The position numbers were made by a program, and so were the translations under genes. Shown one piece after another: positions 38,401-46,290 of a stretch of 64,000 nucleotides of DNA (its first letter is position 1; each line of letters starts with the position of its first letter). A model generated the notes under the pieces. That model was not told the DNA's origin, did not search any database, and was given only the letters and a program-made list of their open reading frames with translations. Origin of the DNA: Linepithema humile (Eukaryota > Arthropoda > Insecta > Hymenoptera > Formicidae); contig NC_090131.1 in the NCBI RefSeq assembly GCF_040581485.1, forward strand, positions 26,672,532-26,736,531, in the 5' to 3' direction.

Positions 38401-41400
38401 GTAAAATTTTGTGTATATTATTAATCAATACTCATAACAATATTACAATCCAGCAACTCGTGTTTCTAAATATATATCGTGCATACAATTGCTTACATCA
38501 GATACAAAAATTGCGTGATAAAAATATCAGATGAAGCAATCAATAAACGCTCTAAATGCTTCCTTACGCGATAATGTATTAACCATGCAAAGGTTATTTG
38601 AATTTAAAAGTGCGAAAAAGTAAAATGTAAATATGCTCCAACTTATCTCGTATAACATGGACTTAATTAATTAATCAATTAATTAATGTACTTTCATATT
38701 TTTCATTCATCTCGCAAATTTAGATGTAACTTTTATGCACACTGCACTCTCTATAAAGGAAGTAAATTCGATTATCGATATTACTTAATTAAGTTATAAA
38801 TTAATTAAATTATGTGTACTAGATAATAATTAATTTATTATATATATTAACTTATATAATTTTTATTTAAATTATTCCAAAAAAATCCTAAATAAAAGAT
38901 TGAAGATAGCACATTAAAAAAAATTTATCTTATTGTTGCCAAGATAACAAATTTCGTTCACTGATCTCTTTGAAATTGATGTCTTTCAAAATAGTAGACA
39001 TTAAAAACTACAAAGCGCGCAATTCTCGTAAATATTTAAACACATTTTTGCCTAGAAGGATTAACTTATGTTTTAGATTGACACAAGATTCTGGGCATTA
39101 ACATTCAAGTCTGCTGTTGCGGAATACCTTGTACACGCAGCATTTAAAACAAGCAATGAAGTGTATCGCTTAGATAGCTTAATTCTTATTTCAAAAAACG
39201 TACACACACTCGTAATCGTAAAGCACGTTGATCAAGTCGTCGTTTTACGAGCAACGCCCGTACGCTTCTACAACTACTTCCGTAATGGCGCCGTGCTCTC
39301 GGAAAACATCAACTCTCTAGAAAGCGTTGGAGGTCTTCATCATATATCCCGTTGTATGTTGTATTATGCATTGTCTGTATATATACAACGGGACACTCAA
39401 TGAAGTATCAATGTGCTGCAGCGTACTGACTCGTTTAGCGAAAATTAAAGAGCACAAACTCCTAAAAGTTTTATCAGATTTGTTGATAATTTTTTATTTA
39501 TCAATACAAGAGATAAATAATTCAGATTACACACCAAAAAAGCAAAATGAGAAAGAAAGTTAAATACGTACTAAATATTCAACGGAATTTAGAGAAAGTT
39601 TTGTTGATTCTTTGGCAAAATAACGTTTAAAAGTGTTTAATTAAATTTTAAAAGTAATTAAAAAATAAGAATATATAAAGAATATATAAAGAATATATGG
39701 AAATGCTTAAGTTTCGAAGCTGTCAATGACGCCAAGTTTATTGTCACTGTTCGCGAGGAAATCGTAAAGCGAATGATAGAAGACTTTCGATAAACTCAGC
39801 ACGTCGAAAACTACACAAGTTCCTGCGCACTTTTAACGGTTACACTTTGATGATTTCGAAGATTATCGACGCATTTCACTTTGTACTAATAAAATCAAAT
39901 TTTCATATATAAAAAAAATACATTCTTCATATCTGCGTTATTCTTTTCACTTTCTAGCGTGATAAAAGAAAACTATTTTAAAATTGACCAAAGAAAATTT
40001 CAAAAAAAATACTAATACCACTGAACTGTGATTTCAAAACATTATTTCACAAAATACAGAAGTAGCGAATTTCTATTTATTCGTATTATGAACTTTTATC
40101 GATATATAACATTATTTCACATTATTAAGAATTTTTTGAAGAATAATTTTCACTGCGCAATATCACTTCTTTAGCTAAGTTCAGGTATCACATTGCACAT
40201 ATTATAAACAATAAACAACATACTTTTTCTTCAGTATTATAACATTAAACAGATAAAAACGATGCATATCGTCATCATAAATTATGCGGCAGCACTCGTT
40301 AAATCGATCGTAACAAATTCAGAGAAGAAAACAACTCTTAAAATTTCCTCCTACGATGAGAATAAACAATCGGCTACGGCCGGGATAATTATTAAGTATC
40401 GATTAGCCGGCATGGGTAAAAATCAATAATTACTTGAGAGCTTAGCGCCTTGATACTTTTGATACACCTGCCCGGGAACGACGCGAAACGTGTCGAAATC
40501 ATTGTTATAAATGCTATCTTCGTGTGGCAATCCGTTCTTGAGAAACATACGCGATCATTTATTATTAAAGATTATAATTACTTCGATGGCGCCTACGGCG
40601 ATGTCGCTCAAAAATTGCAACTCGATACGGAACGAGGAAGGCGAGCTGGATAACGCAAATTTGATAAAAGAGCGAAAACGTAATCAAGCGTGAAAAATAT
40701 GCTTGAATAATGAGAATCAAACTCTTCAATTTTAGATCTGTATGACGATACGCTGGACGACACATGCGATTGCTAGACTTATGTAATTCAACTGTCGTCA
40801 TTATCTAAGCATTTAAACGTTGTAACATTGTGTATTCCTTTTTTCCTAAAGTTTCGAATACGCTTCAGCCGCACAACTATTTTTCCACGAAGAACTGTCT
40901 TTACGCTGAAAATACGCATCAGCCTCATGTCGATCACGCGAGCCATAAAATCCGTGCAAATATTCGAGTCGCCCACACCTGTCGCCAGACGCAAAAAAAA
41001 GGCATGATTTCCGGCTGGAATTTTTCCTCTTTACACACGGAAACAAGATGGTGGCGCAAATTGTTTCTAATGGTGGCATAAATCGACGACGTGGTTATGC
41101 CAACGAATTGCGGCGAGGCTCCGCGAAGAATGAAAACTCCTGCTGTGCAGGGAAAGGCTTTGAGAGTTCGTTAAGAAAAATACGATTCAAAATCGGCCTA
41201 TCGAGAGTTATCGGAGTGAAAGGTGATGACAGCGTGGAAAAGAATGATATCATGCGGCCAAGCTGCAACGCAGCCAGTTGAAGATTCTCTTCTTTTTTCG
41301 AAAACACACCTGTTATTTCAAGGTTCAATAAACGAGCGAAAGGGATGAATGAGAAGATATCGCAGGATGCGAAAAAACAAGGAAGATCGCGTTGCGTCGA

Positions 41401-42578
41401 AATAAGAACACGTTTCGGCCGCTCGGAAGCAAACGCGATGATAACGGGATCGCGCAGCCGTCGATAAATTTCGATAAAATCCCAGCGCGGCGAGTGTGTT
41501 TCCCCGACCACCTCTGCCCCAGGTCTTCTGATACTTTGCACAACTTCCTCGAAGTGAAAGAGAGCACATCGCATTCTATTGTCTCGGCCATTTTATATGG
41601 CGGATCGCTTGGTAATATCGTTATTACACGAGAATTTATTGTCATGCGAATCACGCGAGGCCACGTTTATTTAACGTATAGAAATTGTTATATTTGCTCC
41701 ATTATCGATTTACTATTATTTTTGTTGCCACTGTCATTGATATCGACGGTGTGTCCGCGAGAAAATTTCAAAACACGCGTTAACACCGTCACGTAGCGTT
41801 CACACGTAAATTTTTTTCCAACTTTGTTTCTTTATCTCGACGGGAGTCACCGTAAATTTCTTTTCCTCGTTTTTCTTGCCCGTCTCTTCGGCCTTTTTGG
41901 CCGAAGTCCCGCGACGCAACGCGTGACAAGTACGGTCATTACTTCACAGGCAAAGAAACATGGAGACGCTGTTGGGAAAAAACCAGCGTGCACACCGAAA
42001 CATTCTCCGAAGACCCCGCACGGGGATCTTCGTTTTCTCCTCCTCGTCGTCGTTGTGGTTATCATCGCAATCGTTCACGATACTGCATATAAGATAGTCA
42101 TTCGTAAAAACGAGGTCGCTCGTCGCTCGAGGACGTGCAGCTCTCGCCGTGCCCTTTCCTTCGGAGCGCGTGGGAGAGGAGTCCATGTAGGATCGATTTC
42201 TTCCGACGTTTTTTTCGTCTGGACGGCGATGATAACGGCGACCACGACGACGAGGAAGTTGACGATGACAACAACGGCAACGCTCGCTGGGACGCGCATC
42301 GTGAATAAAGAGCCCATGCATTCGGATTTGTCCGTCCGACAACTTTTGCAAATTTTACTCACAGGCGGTGGTTTAATCTTGCAGATACCGAAGATCTCGG
42401 CGATTGGCCGTATTTTCGCGATGTAGACAAGCGGATCGTAGAACTCGTCGATGTGGGGCTCGAATACCGGCGCCTCTGGCGGCACCGTGAACTCAAAATC
42501 GTTCTCAGTGCGTTCGCAGGTCATGTCGCGATTATTTCCGCAATTGCGGCTCTCGTTGTTGCTCTTGGAACTCATCAT
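29379..42578 (-). CDS. Kdm5: Lysine-specific demethylase 5 (KDM5/Lid/JARID1), complete CDS, 18 exons
   Basis: Eighteen in-phase exons give about 1617 aa, in the usual range for KDM5. This nuclear Fe(II)/2-oxoglutarate enzyme removes methyl groups from H3K4me3/me2 at promoters. Domains in order: JmjN (about 38-80, split by the first intron), ARID (about 96-186), PHD1 (328-374), JmjC (about 470-640), C5HC2 zinc finger (from 707), PLU-1 helical region (about 750-1090), PHD2 (1181-1230) and PHD3 (1545-1594). The catalytic set is intact: iron ligands His514, Glu516 (WHNED) and His602 (AYHAGFNQGYNFAEAVNF), and 2OG-binding Lys532 (GEPKTWYG). PHD3 keeps the DWVQCDGGC core that in the family reads H3K4me3. 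The start Met is secure because an in-frame TGA sits directly before it. Two C-termini are possible (see exons 17 and 18). The first intron is 4.6 kb. Confidence 0.97.
29427..29816 (-). other. Kdm5: KDM5 last intron, or 3' UTR of the unspliced form
   Basis: 390 bp, AT-rich. If the GTAAGG donor at its 5' end is not used, translation continues ten codons into it and stops at TAA 29787-29789. Confidence 0.55.
29817..29959 (-). CDS. Kdm5: KDM5 exon 17 (second half of PHD3)
   Basis: Residues 1555-1602, KEVDWVQCDGGCEGWFHMHC and onward to YICSNCK. The acceptor is GTTATTTAG. The exon ends at TCG before GTAAGG. Reading through this donor adds VRKKAPGKA and a stop, so this exon could also be terminal (to 29787). 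Confidence 0.92.
30283..30409 (-). CDS. Kdm5: KDM5 exon 16 (acidic/basic linker, first PHD3 cysteines)
   Basis: Residues 1513-1555. The acceptor is TTGCAG before ATGAAACGC; the donor is AGTG before GTAAGG. It encodes a Lys/Glu-rich linker, then DDCAAVNCLRPSG, which carries the first zinc ligands of PHD3. Confidence 0.93.
30669..31081 (-). CDS. Kdm5: KDM5 exon 15 (ELMMEGDLLEV motif and basic linker)
   Basis: Residues 1375-1512. It contains the KDM5-typical RLEELMMEGDLLEVALDE followed by TQHIWRIL, then a Lys/Arg-rich, likely nuclear-localising stretch ending KRGPRK. Confidence 0.95.
31172..31253 (-). CDS. Kdm5: KDM5 exon 14 (acidic micro-domain)
   Basis: Residues 1348-1375, starting DDDDDVIAMDDEPTC. 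It is an 82-nt exon with acceptor ATATTTTAG and donor GTAAGT, and the phase closes on both sides. Confidence 0.9.
31385..31609 (-). CDS. Kdm5: KDM5 exon 13 (post-PHD2 helical region)
   Basis: Residues 1273-1347, DRARQALATEEISSILGKLA, then EAAREKTEKIISSELKKAA, both close to human KDM5A. The acceptor is GTCTATTAG. Confidence 0.96.
31651..31886. repeat. Long imperfect palindrome (foldback/MITE-like) inside a KDM5 intron
   Basis: An inverted repeat fills most of the 312-bp intron 31610-31921. The best-matching arm is an exact 18 bp (31673-31690 with 31853-31870, TCTCGGCCGATTTTCATA). It extends outward to 31651/31886 and inward through GTCAA-GCCTA with mismatches. A second nested pairing, 31724-31734 with 31780-31790 (AGCGTTAGAAG, exact), and 31743-31756 with 31766-31779 (12 of 14) close the hairpin on a loop of about 9 nt. 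A foldback transposon relic is the simplest reading. No target duplication or family was identified. Confidence 0.85.
31922..32130 (-). CDS. Kdm5: KDM5 exon 12 (rest of PHD2)
   Basis: Residues 1203-1272. TNCVPLPKTSYKG leads to KFLCPCCLRSRRPRLETI and LPEGEALQCLTERAMNWQ, near-identical to the family. The acceptor is TTTTGTAG; the donor is GTCAGT. Confidence 0.96.
32237..33065 (-). CDS. Kdm5: KDM5 exon 11 (PLU-1 region and start of PHD2)
   Basis: Residues 927-1203, the largest exon. It is a helical PLU-1-like region (WLEEVKAL, WEEKAKAFL, AWKERTARTFLRKNSHYTL), then YCVCRRPRYGIMLQCELC and KDWFH with the first PHD2 zinc ligands. Confidence 0.97.
33154..33415 (-). CDS. Kdm5: KDM5 exon 10 (PLU-1 region)
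   Basis: Residues 839-926, with KLTVEELTLFYKEISNL and CIDFGDSICIELPQLVKLKQ, matching KDM5A KLTVEEL and ELPELPRLKQ. The acceptor is TTGTTTAG and the donor GTATGC. Confidence 0.95.
33498..33952 (-). CDS. Kdm5: KDM5 exon 9 (C5HC2 zinc finger, start of PLU-1)
   Basis: Residues 688-839. LLPDDERQCEACKTTCFLSA, then TCSCHSSQLVCLRH and LRYRYTLDELP, is the C5HC2 finger. ASVAQQLLNNKQRTR ends the exon. The donor is GTTGGT, weaker than the others. Confidence 0.96.
33953..35129 (-). other. Kdm5: KDM5 intron 8 (1.2 kb) with an internal CpG-rich block
   Basis: The flanks are AT-rich, but about 34120-34620 is CpG-dense and includes an alternating purine-pyrimidine stretch (about 34548-34606). No coding exon was recognised. 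Confidence 0.8.
35130..35324 (-). CDS. Kdm5: KDM5 exon 8 (C-terminal to JmjC)
   Basis: Residues 623-687, LKIGRDCITHYSNLRRFCVF then SHDELVCKMSLDPDALDIGI, matching KDM5A HYRRLRRHCVFSHEEL. The acceptor is TTTATCAG and the donor GTGAGT. Confidence 0.97.
35488..35615 (-). CDS. Kdm5: KDM5 exon 7 (JmjC, third iron ligand)
   Basis: Residues 580-622, VPVYRTDQHAGEFVVTFPRA, then YHAGFNQGYNFAEAVNFAPA. His602 is the third iron ligand. Confidence 0.98.
35795..36287 (-). CDS. Kdm5: KDM5 exon 6 (JmjC catalytic core)
   Basis: Residues 416-580. It contains WNLNNLPVLGGSVLGHIN, MYVGMCFATFCWHNEDHWSY (His514, Glu516) and LHWGEPKTWYGVP (Lys532). The donor GTACGT splits Lys580 with exon 7. Confidence 0.98.
36387..36665 (-). 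CDS. Kdm5: KDM5 exon 5 (PHD1)
   Basis: Residues 323-415. ICHNCGRGDNEESMLLCDGC, then DDSYHTFC and WRCPKC, form a complete Cys4-His-Cys3 finger, which in KDM5 proteins binds unmodified H3K4. The exon ends with FKSDYFNMPVH. Confidence 0.98.
36780..37151 (-). CDS. Kdm5: KDM5 exon 4 (charged linker between ARID and PHD1)
   Basis: Residues 199-322, Lys/Glu/Asp-rich and poorly conserved except KELKKLQFYGPGPKMAGF, the counterpart of KDM5A ELKKLQIFGAGPKVVGL. Confidence 0.95.
37295..37455 (-). CDS. Kdm5: KDM5 exon 3 (second half of ARID)
   Basis: Residues 145-198, GGIETVTKERRWAKIANKLG, then LKNHYERILYPFDVF. The acceptor is GCTTACAG and the donor GTAAGT. Confidence 0.97.
37536..37752 (-). CDS. Kdm5: KDM5 exon 2 (end of JmjN, first half of ARID)
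   Basis: Residues 73-145, NWQPPFAVDVDKFKFVPRIQ, then RLNELEAKTRIKLNFLDQIA. The acceptor is GTTGCAG. It joins exon 1 to give KPPPNWQPPF, as in KDM5A RPPKDWQPPF. Confidence 0.97.
37753..42362 (-). other. Kdm5: KDM5 intron 1 (4.6 kb)
   Basis: AT-rich from 37.8 to 40.4 kb, then increasingly CpG-rich towards exon 1. No coding exon was recognised on either strand. It contains a small hairpin at 39335-39405. Confidence 0.85.
39335..39405. repeat. 71-nt stem-loop with 11-bp perfect arm
   Basis: TCCCGTTGTAT (39347-39357) pairs exactly with ATACAACGGGA (39383-39393). The stem resumes with CTTCAT/ATGAAG after a 6-by-6 internal loop. Its size resembles a miRNA precursor, but the large internal loop and 25-nt loop argue against this. 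No known miRNA seed was recognised. Confidence 0.5.
42363..42578 (-). CDS. Kdm5: KDM5 exon 1 (start codon, JmjN)
   Basis: Residues 1-72. After a polar leader of about 30 residues comes VPPEAPVFEPHIDEFYDPL, then IRPIAEIFGICKIKPPP, the JmjN signature. A TGA lies immediately and in frame before ATGATG, fixing the start. The donor is CCGCCT before GTGAGT. Confidence 0.96.
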
Positions 42579-44205
42579 TCACGGGGTATCGGCAGGCACG
42601 CTGCCGCCGCCACCGCTGCCGCCGCCGCCGCCGCCGCCGCCGCTGCTACCACTCGACGGTCGCTGCTGGTTAACTGCTGCCTGGCACGTACGCACGACAC
42701 ACGCGCTTTAAATCCGAGCAAGGATTTCGGCACGTCGGGCACCGCCGCCGGGCGACGTTTTCACTACTTGACCCGAGGCGATCGCGTAAGCACGTAATCA
42801 CGACTTCCCGGACGGATCATGCTCCTGTATGCTCGCTGGACGCTGTTGCCGTTTGACAATGAACGACGCGCGACGGACGCGAATCACGCGACGGATGCAA
42901 CATCGAAGTTACGCGACGCCTCACACACGATCTACCGTGACTGATCGCTCTTCTCCCTATTACGCTCACCATCCCCACTCCACTTGGCGAGAGTAACGGC
43001 TCGACAGTAGTGCCACCATCGTGGACGAACCGTGGACGTATAAAAGTAGACCCCACATTGGCTATGTGTACTTGCTCTAACATCCTGAAGGAGAAAGAGA
43101 ATATAGGATCCTTTTCTTCTCATTTGATGCGCAATTGTTTATTGTCAAAGGAAAATGCAATGCCTCGCCTATCTCTCGCCCTCTTTTCCATGAATGTTGA
43201 CACGACGAATCTGTAGAAAATTTGCCGATTCGCTATTCGGGTCTACTTCTTTATCGTCGGAACGAATGGCCATCGATGGTGATCCGGCTGGCTGCCATTT
43301 TACCATGATCTCGCGCAACATCACGTGACGTCCGACTTTGCGCAGGCAACGTGGTGACGGTGCATATAAAAAAAATTTCATTATTTTTTGTTTTGATATA
43401 ACGCTAGCGGGCTTGATTACGTAATTCCAACGTGTCATATGAAAGCCGTAGCTTGCAGAGAATGTGGAAACAATATCTTGCTCAGTATCGAAGCTATAAT
43501 GAAAATAGTTTCGCGCGTGCGTAGAGTTGATTTATAAGACATAGCGGAAGACGGACTAGATTTTGTTTACGAGCTATAAATGCGACGGGCACAATGATGT
43601 GCGCATGACCAATCGTCTTTTCCGCTTTGCAAGAAACACTACATATGCATGAAATAATGAAAGCGATCGATAATGAAGGATAGCTATTCATTAAACTACT
43701 AGTTCGAAACTTTTTTTGATACTGCTAATTTTAATCGAACTGCGTAAATAAACTGAATTCAGACTCAAATATGTGAATATTCGATATATTTTTAATTTTT
43801 AGAAATAAGAACATTGCTAGTATTTATGAAATAAATTCTTTTATTGAATTTTCTGCCTTACTCGTTGATGATAATCTGATTTGTCTTACAAGTATGCTAT
43901 CTACCCATCAGATTGCGCACTAAGAGTTAATGGAGGATCGGCTGTAAAAGTATTGCAACGTTTCTCTCGTTTCTCATACGTATTGATACGTATTTAGGTT
44001 GAGTGAGTATGAATGATTACATAATTATTTAATGTCTAAGGTCGTCACATATTTTGTTCGAATCTTTTAAACTTTATTCAAATTCTGTAGCTTGAGTTTA
44101 TAGAATACTTCAAGGAATATTTATGCTACAATGACTACTGTCACAAGCGAGAATGGTTATGTTTGATTAAATATGTCAATTACAATTTTTCAGATTCCAG
44201 CCAAT
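42579..44205. promoter_or_regulatory. Divergent KDM5/UQCRQ intergenic promoter region
   Basis: 1.6 kb lie between the two start codons. The KDM5 side (to about 43.4 kb) is CpG-rich and the UQCRQ side is AT-rich. It must contain both 5' UTRs and promoters. A plus-strand TATAAAAG occurs at 43039-43046. A donor-like GTGAGT at 44003 could end a noncoding UQCRQ exon that splices to the acceptor at 44193. Neither is proven. Confidence 0.5.
42602..42652 (-). repeat. Kdm5: GGC/GCC triplet repeat in the KDM5 5' UTR
   Basis: Nine consecutive CCG units (about 42617-42643) with interrupted units on both sides lie 25-75 nt upstream of the KDM5 ATG. They read as GGC in the mRNA. Such leaders can form stable structure and vary in length. 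Confidence 0.9.
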
Positions 44206-44359
44206 ATGGGGTTGAAATTCGGAAACCTTGCCAAGATCAATGGCATTGTCTACTTCCGACTTAGTCCATATGAACAAAAAGCCTTCAAGGGTCTAATCTC
44301 TGAAGGTATACCAAACTTGGCGCGCCGTATCCAAGGTCGTGTGTTTCGATCTGCACCCA
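44206..44359 (+). CDS. UQCRQ: UQCRQ coding exon 1
   Basis: Residues 1-51 plus one base. The donor GTAAGT follows GCACCCA. The exon itself begins at 44194, leaving 12 nt of 5' UTR. Confidence 0.95.
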
Positions 44360-44535
44360 GTAAGTATATTTAATAATTTGATATTTAATAACTGCATATT
44401 TAATGAAGTATCTTAATACTCAATGAATCATTCTTTACAGTATTCATGGCTGCATACTTGGTTCTGAACTGGGCGAAGGAAACAAACCACGCTGCTTCTC
44501 GCAAGAATCCTAAAGATTATGAAAATGATACGTAA
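44206..44535 (+). CDS. UQCRQ: Cytochrome b-c1 complex subunit 8 (UQCRQ/QCR8)
   Basis: Two exons (44206-44359 and 44441-44535) give 82 aa, the same length as human UQCRQ. This small inner-membrane subunit of respiratory complex III binds near cytochrome b. Family features: MGLKFGNLAKINGIVYFRLS at the N-terminus (human MGREFGNL...SLS), SPYEQKAF, GIPNLARRI, a membrane segment IFMAAYLVLNWA, and RKNPKDYENDT at the end (human RKNPAAYEND). The intron is GTAAGT...TTTACAG, 81 bp. A strong acceptor (TTTTTCAG, ending 44193) lies 12 nt before the ATG, so at least one noncoding 5' exon is expected. A longer in-frame ATG at 44173 is upstream of this acceptor and is rejected. Confidence 0.96.
44441..44535 (+). 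CDS. UQCRQ: UQCRQ coding exon 2
   Basis: Residues 52-82 and the TAA stop. It carries the single membrane helix and the conserved C-terminal RKNPKDYEND. Confidence 0.95.
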
Positions 44536-44545
44536 AATATAGGTG

Positions 44546-44619
44546 AATAAATCTCTAACCAATGTTACTTAGTTTACTGTACAAATCAATTTAAACTTCA
44601 ATTCTGAAGTAAAAATAAA
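44546..44619 (+). terminator. UQCRQ polyadenylation signals
   Basis: AATAAA occurs at 44546-44551, very close to the stop, and again at 44614-44619. The second is the more likely working signal by spacing. Confidence 0.5.
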
Positions 44620-45213
44620 TTCATGTAAGTTATTGTAGTTCCTAGAAATGTGTATTTTGAATTCACATGAACTCACTGTTCCTTTTGTAGAATGTGCAAG
44701 TCCTCTATATCAAATTAATTTTATCTAAATTAGAAAAATATTTTACATTTATAATTTATGTATAAAGTATTAGTATAAAAACATGTCCTATTTACAGTCA
44801 ATTGAATTCACACGATTTACATCTTTCGTTACTTAATGATAATTATATCTATAATAGTATATAAAGCCTATATAACATTATTAAATCTTGTTAGATATTC
44901 TTTGGTTTTCAATCTTATTGCAATTTATTTTTCACATTTTTTTAAGTTTACAAATTTCTAATTAAAGTTTTTTTTTAAATGATACTAATCACTATACATT
45001 TTTAATCAATTAGGAATATAAATAAGATCCAATGCCAGTTTCAAACTGGTAATACTAACAACGTATTACTTGAGTGCTTTATTGAGTAAAACAATTAGGC
45101 TTATTATTACAACATTTATTATATAGACATTGTTAAATGACAGCCATTTGGCTAACCTGGTCCACTAAACTGCGTTGAACAGGTGTTTCCCACCTTCCTT
45201 TGAGTCACATTCT

Positions 45214-45552
45214 TTACAATCCCTCTTTGTAACAGGTAGTTTCATTGGTTCGAGACATCAGTCTTCGGGTTTCTTCGTCTTTTTCGAATGTATGCAGCAC
45301 AACATCATCATGGTGCCTCGTGCCATATGCAATTAATAATAATTCCAAAGTCAATCCACACTCGCATATAAATTGACGATATATTCGCAACGATGCGTTT
45401 TTCCAAAAATAAAATTTAAAAAAATGACAGAAACATTCTTGTAGAGTTCATCGGCAAACCAACGAGTTCACGATGGCACCTTGACATCCTTTCACATACA
45501 ATCCTGAAGCACCGCTCCGATGTTTGCCGATCTCGACGGGCCCGGTCGCCAT
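45214..45552 (-). other. Candidate short transcript/ORF with in-frame TGA, unrecognised
   Basis: On the minus strand an ATG at 45550-45552 sits in strong context (CCAACATGGCG) with an in-frame TAA 18 nt upstream. It opens 34 codons (MATGPVEIGKHRSGASGLYV and onward) to a TGA at 45448-45450. The same frame then stays open for 77 more codons to TAA 45214-45216, ending in a charged stretch (HTFEKDEETRRLMSRTNE). AATAAA signals follow on the minus strand near 45078 and 45120. I recognise no family. It may be a small-ORF gene, the 3' end of an unseen gene, or chance. Confidence 0.25.
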
Positions 45553-46290
45553 GTTGGTCTCGCAACGTTAAGCCAATAGTGTGTCGCGTTACCTGCGCCG
45601 CACCTGGGGCAAGTAGGAACGGTGCGTAGAGATCGACGGCGATCGGCGAATTACGGTCGGATTAGTCGCCGGAGTATTTGCGGTCGAGCATGTTCGGGAC
45701 GTAGGGGCTCCGTCGCTGTCTCTGTGTCGCCTCGGGATCGAGCGCCTTCCCCTCATCCCGCCCTCCCCGTCTTCTCCGTCTCCGTCGCTTCGACGTGTGC
45801 GTATGCGGAGCGCGTTGTGAAAAATTTGTAAATAGGTAAGTAACCGTTCTCGTATTTCTCTCTCCCCTTTTTTTTTCCGCGTACGTGTACAAGACTACTC
45901 CCGTGCATCCTGCCGCGATAGTGATCGACCGATCGGACGGGAGTCCTCCCGCGTCGTAACGTCAACGGTAACGACGCCGAGGGGGAATTATGAGACCGTC
46001 GTAATGCCGCACCGTTGCAACAGCGAGGCGAATCGTACGTCGGCGCACACCTGTTGCTGTGCACGGTCGCGTTGCGTGCCTAGACCCCTCGGAAGACGAC
46101 GAGAGGACGCACACGGTCGGAGATAAAAATCGCGCTGACGAAGGCACGCGCGCGCGCGCGTTCGCCGGATCACCGCGAGATCGGCTGCTCCGACAGGCGG
46201 CTTCCTAGCTGCGATATTGCACTTAAACATCGGACATTGACGTGAAATCTGTAGTACGAATACCACGACTCTCGCAAAGTGTACAAACAA
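45553..46290. promoter_or_regulatory. CpG-rich block, candidate promoter and noncoding first exon of EPS8
   Basis: Dense CpG with a (CG)n run near 46145-46160. A very strong plus-strand donor, AATAG before GTAAGT (45836-45841), could end a noncoding exon joining the acceptor at 57900 upstream of the EPS8 start. On the minus strand, GCAG before GTAACG near 45595 could likewise serve the unit at 45214-45552. ORFs here are composition artefacts. Confidence 0.35.

Noticed and set aside
42451..42797. Ala- and Pro-rich plus-strand ORFs across the KDM5 start
   Set aside because: They are translations of the GCC repeat and KDM5 exon 1 complement, with no family signature.
44173..44205. Upstream in-frame ATG extending UQCRQ by 11 residues
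   Set aside because: It lies before the strong TTTTTCAG acceptor at 44193 and the extension is absent from the family.
45448..45450. Selenocysteine reading of the TGA in the 45.2-45.6 kb unit
   Set aside because: No recognised selenoprotein family, no SECIS element identified, and selenoprotein loss is reported in Hymenoptera.
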